Positions 46,755-54,164 of a DNA stretch of 64,000 bases are shown here, piece after piece. The translations under genes were made by a program, and so were the position numbers. The notes under the pieces are model-generated. The model ran no database searches. It was not told the DNA's origin and saw only the letters and a list, made by a program, of their open reading frames with translations. The stretch's first letter is position 1, and each line of letters starts with the position of its first letter. The DNA comes from Melieria omissa (lineage: Eukaryota > Arthropoda > Insecta > Diptera > Ulidiidae): the NCBI GenBank assembly GCA_963971225.1, contig OZ020267.1, positions 4,030,001-4,094,000 on the forward strand, in the 5' to 3' direction.

Positions 46755-46771
46755 GGTTAGGTTAGGTTAGG
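46755..46771 (-). repeat. (TTAGG)n / (CCTAA)n 3' tail of the retrotransposon
   Basis: The plus strand reads GGTTAGGTTAGGTTAGG directly after the target duplication, so the RNA-sense 3' end is CCTAA repeats. The same tail ends the related fragment at 17875. TTAGG is the ancestral arthropod telomere unit, which is absent from fly telomeres as far as is known. Confidence 0.9.
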
Positions 46772-46874
46772 TAGGGAAGGGTGTGTGCGTCCCAAGGGCA
46801 GCACTTCCACTCGGAGGCCAAAATGGCCCATTGTGAATCCCTTCATGGAAGATTCCGGAGCTAACCAGTGGCTC

Positions 46875-49800
46875 TCAGTTCGGGGCAAACCAGTTCGACC
46901 TCTTGATGAAGGAGAGTAGATCCGATATTTCAACTACTGCTGCGCAGGCCAAGTCTACCAGGAACCTTGACCCCAAGGTACGGAGTCGGCGTTCCTGCAG
47001 AGCCGGGCAGTGGCACAGGTAGTGTTGGATCGTTTCCACTTCTTCCTCATCTCCACAGCTTCTGCAGACATCACTGGACGAGAGGCACCATTTGACCAGC
47101 ATAGATCCAATGGCGCAGTGTCCAGTGATGACTCCAACAAGCTGCCTAATAGAGGTTCGACTCAGGGACAGTACATATCGCGTTTTCCTCACGGAAAGGG
47201 AAGGCCATATTGCCCGGCAGGTACTGCAATCAGTTCTGCTCCGCCATGAGGACTCGATGTAAGTTTTGCTCAACCTGTCAATACGCAAATACAGGGCAGA
47301 TATCGGAAGGAGCACAGAGTTATCCACTTCGGTGAGAGGCAGGGCGACCCCCTTTCTTGCCATCTCATCCGCTGCCTCGTTTCCTGCCACTCCAGAGTGG
47401 CCCGGAACCCAGCAGAGAGTGACTCGGTGATGTCCGATGCCGCGAAGTGCACTGCGACAACTCTGCACTACCTTTGATTTCACAGTCGCTGATTCCAGCG
47501 CTTTAAGGGCTGCCTGACTATCCACACAGATTGTGATATCCGTGGGTGATAATCCGCTGTCGCGGATTAATTCAGCAGCTTTCCAGATTGCATAAATCTC
47601 CGCCTGAAAGATGCTACAGAGGTCCGGGAGTCTGAAAGACCGTTGAGCCCCTAGTGCATCTGAGTGGAGACCAGCTCCTGTACCTTCCTCCATCTTAGAA
47701 CCATCTGTGAATATGGTGATGGAGGCGTCTCTTATCACACTTGTAAGTCCCCATTCTTCCCTTGAGGGAAAGGAGGTAAGTGCGCGCGAATCAAAATCCA
47801 GGTATGGAATCAGATAGTCCGTGCAGGAATCTAATTGATGTTCCGTACCTGGCCTTGTAAATGACCTTAGGATCCCAGAGTGTCCATAAGCGTGCTCTTT
47901 CCACAAGTTGGCCTCTCTCAGCCTGAGAGCGCCTTTAGCAGCACAGCACTTAATGAACTGCTCTATTGGGTGGAGATGTAGAATCATCTCTAGGCCTGCC
48001 TGGGGGGTGCTTTTGACGGTTCCTGCTATTCCCATAGCCGCCAGTCTCTGCACCTTCATCAGTTGCGTCGCCAAGGACCTGGTGTCCGTGGCCGGCCACC
48101 AGACAATGGCTCCGTAACATAAGATCGGCCGAATGATCGCTGTATACATCCAGTGGACAATGCCCGGCCGCAATCCCCACTTTTTCCCGAAGGCCTTCTG
48201 ACAGACGTAGAAGGCATTCAGGCTCTTCTTCACCCGCTCTTCCACGTTGCGTCTCCAAGAAAGCTTGGAGTCGAGTGTGGTGCCAAGGTATTTCACCTCG
48301 GGTGAGAGGGTGATAGTGATGCCGCTGAGTTTCGGCAGCCTAAACTCCGGTATCTTGTATCTCCGGGTGAACAGTACCATAACCGTCTTTGAGGGGTTAA
48401 CTCCTAGACCGTTATGCTCTGCCCACCTAGAGAGTTCTCCTAAAGCAGACTCCATGAGATCACTGATGGTGGAAAGAAATTTTCCAGGGATCAGGATAGT
48501 GACGTCGTCCGCATATGCTACTACTCGCAGCCTCCTGGATTCGAAGATCTCGAGGATGTTGTTTATCACAAGCAGCCACAGCAGAGGCGAAAGGACGCCC
48601 CCCTGAGGTGTGCCCCTTGTGGTTAACCTCCTCACCGAGCACGAGCCTAGGCTGGAGTGAACCCTTCTGCTACTAAGCATATCGCTGGTCCACCTTACCA
48701 CTTTCTCGTCCACTTCGAATTTTCTAAGTGCACTGATTATTGCCTCTAGAGTGACGTTATTAAAGGCCCCCTCAATATCGAGGAAAGCGGCTAACGTATA
48801 CTCCTTGACGCTCAGCGATTTTTCGATCGTCTGAACGACCTCATGTAAGGCGCTGTCTACAGATTTTCCCCTGCAATACGCATGTTGCGTCCTGCAGAGT
48901 CCCCTGGACTGTGCCACTCCCCTGACATAGACATCCACCAGCCTCTCCAAGGTCTTAAGAAAGAACGATGACAGGCTGATCGGTCTGTAGTCTTTTGCAG
49001 TGATGTGGTTTGACTTCCCCGCCTTGGGGATGAACACCACCTTAACCTCTTTCCAGGCGCGCGGTACATAGCCCTGTTGGAGAGATTCCCGAAAGATTCG
49101 CACCAAGACTTTGACCACTGCCTCCTTAGACCATTGCAGCATAGCCGGAATGACACCATCGGGACCCGGAGATTTGTACGGGTTGAAGGTGTCTATCGCC
49201 CATGCCACTTTGACCTCATCGATAATCCCCCGAACAAAAGCATCCGGTCGTGACGAGTGCTGTCTATGAGGCGTGGTCGTCTCAACAACACTCGTGCAAC
49301 CGGGAAAGTGGGTGTTCATGAGAGTCTCTAGAAGCTCCTCCCTCGATTCTGTCCACGAGCCGTCAGACTTCCTAATGCTGCTAGGGGTATGTGATGCCCC
49401 GGCTAGCACCTTGCGAAGTCTGGCGGCCTCGTTGACATTGTCGAGGGATTCACAGTACTTCCTCCAATTATCCCGCTTGGCCGCCCTAATAGTCTTCTTA
49501 AACTTATTAAAGCTAGCCTTGTAGGCTCCCCAGTCTTCTTCAGTTCGGCTAAGTTTAGCCTTATTGAAGAGACGTCTGGTATCTGTTCTAAGTTGTCTTA
49601 GCTCTGGGGTCCACCACACCGCGTTGGTTTTCCGTGGAGCTCGACTTTTAGGACAAGATTCATTAAAAGACTTGTTAAGCACTTTCGTTAGAAGACCAAC
49701 TGACCTGTCAATGTTGTTTCTCTCGAATGTAGCGATCGCTTTGCGCGATGCCAGTTTCTGAGAAACTAGTGCACTGAATTTGGGCCAGTTAGTCTTTCTC

Positions 49801-50588
49801 GGATTCCTATAAGTTTGTGGACATCCAACCTCTATGGCCACTGAAAAGACTATACGGTTGTGGTCCGAGAACGAACATTCCGTCAGTACTTTCCAGTCGA
49901 CCACGGAGATAGTGTTGGAGTCGGTAACTAAGGTAATATCTATGACTTCCTCCCTAACCCTATTGTGGAAAGTCGGCGTATTGCCTCTATTGCACAGCAC
50001 AAGGTTAGAGCCTAGAAGAAACTCAAAAATTGACTCACCCCTACTGTTGGTGTCGGAACTTCCCCACAGCATGTGGTGTGCATTGGCATCACACCCGATG
50101 ATAAGGTCGAGCCTCCGTGATCGGGCGTGCGCAGCAAGGTCCCGGACTTCCTTCGGCGGTGGTTCCTCCCCTTCGAATGGCATGTATGCGGACGACAGGA
50201 TCAGGTCTCGCCCATCGCGTCGTTCGCATGCAGCCACACACAGGTCACCAGTACTGTAATGAGACAAAAGAAACAAATTAATGCACCTTCTGTATACAAT
50301 ACAGGCTCGTATCTTACCTTCACCGCGTGAATGAAGCAATCTAAATTGACCTGAATCTAACCCACAAACCCTGTTTCCTACGATCCAGGGTTCCTGAATT
50401 AGAGCCAAGTCAACTCCAGTCTCCTCAAGGAACTGCATAAGGTCGTGGGTGGCGGCTTTAGAGTGGTGCAGGTTTATCTGCACTACCTTCAGCCTTCCCT
50501 TGTGTGGCGCGCTCCTTGTTAGGGAAGCGAGCTTTGAGGGAACCCAAACCGAACTTAACAACTCCCAGGGAGTCCCGCAGATGGGCAA
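46875..50588 (-). CDS. ORF2: endonuclease, reverse transcriptase, RNase H, CCHC knuckle
   Basis: 1237 residues counted from a TTG at 50588. Copies its RNA into DNA at a nicked target. APE-type endonuclease: N39 (VVQINLHH), E66 (LIQEPW), D167/N169 (GCDANAHH), SDH at 240-242. Reverse transcriptase: KSPGPDG (472-477 region), FIPKAGK, YRPISLSS (533-540), D603 in AFLDIEGAF, GTPQGGVLSPLLW (658-670), YADD at 691-694. RNase H: D962 (FTDGS), E997, D1023 (VDSQAA), D1074 (NEAADE), with GHSG near 1063. C-terminal CCHC: C1175, C1178, H1189, C1194. All catalytic residues are present and there are no stops. The frame opens after a TAG at 50601-50603. Its first AUG is M51, beyond endonuclease N39, so AUG initiation would give a defective protein; translation by +1 frameshift from ORF1 is inferred. 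Confidence 0.93.
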   Translation of the reverse strand: MPICGTPWELLSSVWVPSKLASLTRSAPHKGRLKVVQINLHHSKAATHDLMQFLEETGVDLALIQEPWIVGNRVCGLDSGQFRLLHSRGEGKIRACIVYRRCINLFLLSHYSTGDLCVAACERRDGRDLILSSAYMPFEGEEPPPKEVRDLAAHARSRRLDLIIGCDANAHHMLWGSSDTNSRGESIFEFLLGSNLVLCNRGNTPTFHNRVREEVIDITLVTDSNTISVVDWKVLTECSFSDHNRIVFSVAIEVGCPQTYRNPRKTNWPKFSALVSQKLASRKAIATFERNNIDRSVGLLTKVLNKSFNESCPKSRAPRKTNAVWWTPELRQLRTDTRRLFNKAKLSRTEEDWGAYKASFNKFKKTIRAAKRDNWRKYCESLDNVNEAARLRKVLAGASHTPSSIRKSDGSWTESREELLETLMNTHFPGCTSVVETTTPHRQHSSRPDAFVRGIIDEVKVAWAIDTFNPYKSPGPDGVIPAMLQWSKEAVVKVLVRIFRESLQQGYVPRAWKEVKVVFIPKAGKSNHITAKDYRPISLSSFFLKTLERLVDVYVRGVAQSRGLCRTQHAYCRGKSVDSALHEVVQTIEKSLSVKEYTLAAFLDIEGAFNNVTLEAIISALRKFEVDEKVVRWTSDMLSSRRVHSSLGSCSVRRLTTRGTPQGGVLSPLLWLLVINNILEIFESRRLRVVAYADDVTILIPGKFLSTISDLMESALGELSRWAEHNGLGVNPSKTVMVLFTRRYKIPEFRLPKLSGITITLSPEVKYLGTTLDSKLSWRRNVEERVKKSLNAFYVCQKAFGKKWGLRPGIVHWMYTAIIRPILCYGAIVWWPATDTRSLATQLMKVQRLAAMGIAGTVKSTPQAGLEMILHLHPIEQFIKCCAAKGALRLREANLWKEHAYGHSGILRSFTRPGTEHQLDSCTDYLIPYLDFDSRALTSFPSREEWGLTSVIRDASITIFTDGSKMEEGTGAGLHSDALGAQRSFRLPDLCSIFQAEIYAIWKAAELIRDSGLSPTDITICVDSQAALKALESATVKSKVVQSCRSALRGIGHHRVTLCWVPGHSGVAGNEAADEMARKGVALPLTEVDNSVLLPISALYLRIDRLSKTYIESSWRSRTDCSTCRAIWPSLSVRKTRYVLSLSRTSIRQLVGVITGHCAIGSMLVKWCLSSSDVCRSCGDEEEVETIQHYLCHCPALQERRLRTLGSRFLVDLACAAVVEISDLLSFIKRSNWFAPN

Positions 50589-51351
50589 AGGACGATTGAT
50601 CTACCGCGATCACGATGTCCTTGCCCGCCTCATTTTTACAAGTAGTGGAGGATACAATTCTCCACTCTCCTGTGTTCAGGCCACTATTCTGCCGGCCAAT
50701 CAGCTTCACCGTGTCGGCGTCCTCCATAACTGGAGGGGGGACCCACAGTGTGACGATAGGCCGGAGTGGCAGACGGTCACGGGGTATGACCTCGAGTTTC
50801 GCCCCCTGCCAGAGGGGCTCAAGACCGCCGATAGTGCGCACCAAGAAGTTGAGGGACTCCTTGTTGCCACAACCGACGATTTTGACACCCTTCTGCCAGC
50901 CAGCGCCGTCGAAGTCAATTTCGCCGTCAGCCGCCTCGAGCATCGCTCGCAGAATGCGCGCCTCTACAGAAAGCCAGTTTTCCGGGCGAATTTTCCCATC
51001 AGGATCGCTCCGGTCCACCACGGCTATCTGCAACTCCTGTGGGGAAGAGAAGCTAGCTGAGGGCTTCAGCTTTTTCCCCTCCCCTGTCGGCTGATCGTCA
51101 CCCGATCTTCCCCTTTTTACGGCCTTTTCCACCGTGGTGGAAGTGGGCCTTGAAGAGGTGGTGGGTCTCTGACCAGTCTCATTTGACGGGGCGACCGCAG
51201 CACTGTTTCCAGGCTTTGCCGTCCCCGTCTTTACTCCCATCCGTGCAGTGACGGAGGATGTGGCCTTGTTTCTAGGCTTTTCCGCCTCCACTGCACCTTC
51301 GGTGGGCCATGCAGCCGTGGCACTGTCACCAGGCGTTGCTGCAACGGCCGT
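50458..51351 (-). CDS. ORF1: DUF4780-like RNA-binding protein of the retrotransposon, 5' truncated
   Basis: The frame is open from the first base of the element (51351) to the stop at 50458, 297 codons, with no in-frame ATG until a Met at about 51240. The upstream part (TAVAATPGDSATAAWPTEG) is therefore probably interior ORF1 sequence and the true start is lost. A low-complexity basic region (AVKRGRSGDDQPTGEGKKLK) precedes a globular part: LQIAVVDRSDPDGKIRPENW, GAGWQKGVKIVGCGNKES, LPLRPIVTLWVPPPV, GEWRIVSSTTCKNEAG and FGLGSLKARF. That order and spacing resemble DUF4780 proteins, known as ORF1 of insect non-LTR elements. No CCHC knuckle is seen. The last 143 bases overlap the open ORF2 frame. 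Likely role: coat and chaperone for the element RNA. Confidence 0.8.
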   Translation of the reverse strand, partial: TAVAATPGDSATAAWPTEGAVEAEKPRNKATSSVTARMGVKTGTAKPGNSAAVAPSNETGQRPTTSSRPTSTTVEKAVKRGRSGDDQPTGEGKKLKPSASFSSPQELQIAVVDRSDPDGKIRPENWLSVEARILRAMLEAADGEIDFDGAGWQKGVKIVGCGNKESLNFLVRTIGGLEPLWQGAKLEVIPRDRLPLRPIVTLWVPPPVMEDADTVKLIGRQNSGLNTGEWRIVSSTTCKNEAGKDIVIAVDQSSFAHLRDSLGVVKFGLGSLKARFPNKERATQGKAEGSADKPAPL

Positions 51352-51369
51352 GCATTTGGGCTAAATGTA
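51352..51369. repeat. Target site duplication, right copy
   Basis: Identical 18-bp partner of 46737-46754. It overlaps the inner end of the MITE terminal repeat, showing the retrotransposon arrived after the MITE. Confidence 0.95.
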
Positions 51370-52761
51370 AACGTAGTATAAAATAGTCTCCAAACGCTTT
51401 TTGTTTTCTTGTTTGCTTATTTTGTTTGTCCCACAGTATTTCTAATGGTGTTTGTGCGGTTATGTGCCGTGGGTGAGCACGATAACGGGACTTTGTTAGC
51501 AGCAGTATTAAATTGAACATTTGTTGCAAATCTGTAATAGTGAAGTGTGCATTTGAATTGTGAAATCATAATGAGAAAATCGTGAATTTTTGGGAACAAA
51601 ATAAAAATAAAAACGATATATTGCAAAATACTCGCATTGGGGGTAGGTTTTTATTGTTTTAAGTAGTTTGGAACGGTGTATTCAAAAAATTTATGTTTTT
51701 TTTTAATAAAAAAAACTGAACAGTTCACGTTAAACATATCTCCTTATTTGTTCTGAAATTAAAATATACTTGAATTCAAAAAATAAAATTGTAAGAGCTT
51801 TTTTTTAAACATAAAAAGCGTTTGATTGCTTGAAGCGTGCTAATTGCTTGACCATCCACTGTATGTTTTCCTTACCTGAAATATTTTGGTCCTTAAAGTT
51901 CAAATGAGAAAATTTAGTTCAAAGGAGACAGTTTTTCTCTTTCATTTGATACCAATATCTTCATTATTACTCAACCGAAAATAGAAAAAAAAAATATTTG
52001 AAATCTGTATGTCCTTTTTTAAAAGACTTTGGGTCAGAAAATGAAAACTGACTATGTCAAGATACATACTATAAATTACCCCTAGTTTCACGTCTATATC
52101 AACATTTAGGTGGGTCCCGGCAAAACAAAAAAAAAATTTCGCATGGTGTAATAAATGTAAAGTTGGTGTTTTCACTCAGTGCTTCAATTACTTTGTCATT
52201 TTTCTTTCAATTATATTGATTATATTGATATAGACCTAATATTTGCTCAAATAATATATCTTTGATTTTAGGTTTTAAAACCAGAGGAGATAATTTATCT
52301 TATTAATAAAACAAACATTTGAAAATGTATGAGTTTTTAAATTGGTCGAAAAATTCACTTTTTTACAACTTTCACCGTCAGTAACTTCTCCAAACCTCAT
52401 CTGGTTTGGATAATAATATTGCATATCGCTGGAAAGGCTAAGGTATTATCTTTTGATTGACAGACAGCTTGTGTAAGTCGGATGATTCGTTTATGAGATA
52501 TGAGCTCATAACTGAAACAACAGGGAAAAAACTGTTTTTTCGAAGATTTTTTTAAAACGCTTCTTAAAAAATTTTTGATTTTCAGTTTCGTGTTCAGAAG
52601 ATCAAAGTTAGTCTAGGAAATACTTTTGTTTTAAGTTGCACGCGGTTAACCCATTTTTTGTCGAGTAGTGTTACTCAAAAACTTAATTTAAAATGATTGC
52701 TTTTCATGGATATTTTGAAAAAAAAAATTATATTTTTTAATATATAAGTACTCATCTGTCG

Positions 52762-54160
52762 CTGCCGGCTTTCTGGCAATGCAGAGGTGTATTTGGGAAA
52801 ACGTGGGATCTTTCCCCTAGCAAGATCCTCTGGATCTACATACAAAGCTATGATAAGACCCATCATCTCCTACGCATCGGTAGTCTGGATGAGCAGACTC
52901 TCTCTTGCAGGGGTCAAGAGAAGCTTGTCCAGACTGCAGCGCACTGTGGTCATATGTTGTACGGGAGCCTTCCCAACTACTTCTGGCCCATCTGGCTAGA
53001 TGCCCTGGTGAGCCTTCTTCCACTTGATGTTTTCATCCAAGGAGAGGCCCTTAAGGCCATTCGAAGACTAAAACACAGTGGCCAGTGGTATGGCGCTTGT
53101 CCGGCACTGGACAATTGTGCTGGCACCGACATCGACCTCACAGTCATGACCATACCCCTCGACTCCATGCCTTCAAATGTCATACTAAAAAAGCGGTACA
53201 TAGTGTTGCTGCCTGAGGCTCACTCCTGGGGATGAGCCCGGTAAACACTGCTTCCGTATATTCACGGACGGCTCCAGAACGAAACAAGGTTCTGGCTCTG
53301 GGGTCTTCGTTGAATCCACGGGGACTAGACGGTTCTTTGCCCTAGGCTCGCACGCATCTGTGTTTCAGGCAGAGGTGCATGCGATACTTGAGGCGATGAA
53401 CTTTGTCATAGAAAGTAGGTGGAGAGGCCGGTCCATTTGTGTCTGTAGCGCCAGCCAAGCTGCGCTTATGGCCTTGGACAGCCCTCTAACCACTTCTATG
53501 CTAGTCAGGTCCTGCAAATCCAGGCTTAATTATGTCGGCAAATACAATAGCCTGATGCTCACCTGGGTCCCGGACACGCAGGAATTGCGGGTAACGAGAC
53601 CTCGGATTCCTTAGCTAGAATGGGCTCTGACGCTGATTTTGTCGGCCCTGAACCTGTTCTGCCACTCCCATCTGCAGCCATCAAAGCCACTGTTAACGAA
53701 TGGGTCACTATGACCCAGGAGCGAGCATGGCAGGCTGAGAGCGGCTGCAGGTGGACGAAACTTATGCTTCCTGCCATATCCGACAAATGCTCATAGTTTC
53801 TTTTGTCACTAGGCAGAAGGAACTGCAGGCAGATGGTCGGGTTAATGACGGGCCATTTTCTATGGGCAAAGCACATGGAAATGGTTGGCATATCTGACAG
53901 TGCCCTATGTTCTGCCTGTGGGGAGGACGTTGAGACGGCGGAACACTTCCTGTGTCTCTGCCCCGCGTTCGCTCGTATCAGGTTTGAGACGTTTGGCACT
54001 GATGTGCTAAGAAGCGACCACCTTGGCTCCTTGGCACCCCAGGATCTATCAAGGTTTCTTCGGAAAGCGGGTAGATTTAAAGCAGAGTAACAGGGAACAA
54101 CAAGTCGTAGTACAATGGACGTATAATTGTCTGAGTGCTGCGTTTGCTAGATCGTTCCGA
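52762..54160 (+). pseudogene. I-group non-LTR fragment: RT end, RNase H, CCHC, decayed
   Basis: Begins RCIWENVGSF and MIRPIISYASVVWMSRLS (RT carboxy end), continues EALKAIRRLKHSGQWYG, then YIFTDGSRTKQGSGSGVFVE (first RNase H motif, about 53258), FQAEVHAILEAMNFV (second) and VCSASQAALMALDS. That last motif has Ala where the catalytic Asp should be. A frameshift follows just before PGHAGIAGNETSDSLAR. The C-terminal knuckle reads CSACGEDVETAEHFLCLCPAF (frame 53803-54090). The sequence is distinct from the 46755-51351 element, so it is another family. It starts about 90 bp right of the foldback element. 5' truncated and dead. Confidence 0.82.
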
Positions 54161-54164
54161 CAAG

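Larger units (their letters stand above)
46755..51351 (-). mobile_element. LOA/I-group non-LTR retrotransposon, nearly full length
   Basis: 4597 bp, minus strand, bounded by the exact 18-bp duplication GCATTTGGGCTAAATGTA (46737-46754 and 51352-51369). It landed inside the right terminal repeat of the 524-bp MITE. Order from the 5' end: ORF1 open from the first base, ORF2 overlapping it, a 3' UTR of 120 bases, and a (CCTAA)n tail. The perfect duplication and the intact 1237-codon frame indicate a recent insertion. The lack of an ORF1 start codon indicates 5' truncation. Clade is inferred from endonuclease + RT + RNase H + CCHC in ORF2 and a DUF4780-like ORF1; LOA or a sister I-group clade is most likely. 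Confidence 0.92.
46238..51376. mobile_element. 524-bp MITE with CTACGTTTACATT ends, third layer
   Basis: CTACGTTTACATT (46238-46250) and AATGTAAACGTAG (51364-51376) are perfect 13-bp inverted ends bordered by TA. Symmetry continues imperfectly (GAACCAAAATGC against TAGCCCAAATGC). The interior has repeated AAATGAGTCATTT and AAATGCGTGATTT words. Without the retrotransposon and one copy of its target duplication it is 524 bp and non-coding. Confidence 0.85.
46170..51861. mobile_element. TA-flanked CAGTG element (Tc1/mariner-type ends), second layer
   Basis: Left end CAGTGGGTGGCCAAGCAATT (46170) and right end AATTGCTTGACCATCCACTG (to 51861) are inverted repeats of about 25 bp including AGC(T/A)CGCTT, each bordered by TA (46168-46169 and 51862-51863). 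Minus its own insertions it is about 550 bp with no transposase, so it is a nonautonomous derivative. It sits at the centre of the foldback arms. Confidence 0.85.
45930..52670. mobile_element. Foldback element, outermost layer of a nested stack
   Basis: Long imperfect inverted arms. CACTACTCTACACGAAAAAT at 45930 pairs with the complement of TTTTTTGTCGAGTAGTG ending at 52670. AAGAAGCGTTTTCGAAAAAT (about 45996) pairs with about 52540-52565, GTTGTTTCAGTTA with about 52512-52525, and AAATGAAAGAG...CTCCTTTTAACTAAATTTTCT (46085-46130) with about 51915-51950. The right arm has about 540 extra bases (51961-52502). Removing the inner insertions leaves roughly 1.05 kb. The ends start CACTA, but the flanking triplets (CTA, TTA) match only partly, so no superfamily is assigned. 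Confidence 0.8.

Noticed and set aside
46955..50330. Several plus-strand frames of 65-141 codons inside the retrotransposon
   Set aside because: Antisense shadows of ORF2, whose motifs are unambiguous on the minus strand.
50449..51094. Plus-strand frames of 159 and 203 codons over ORF1
   Set aside because: Antisense of ORF1; no domain and no promoter context.
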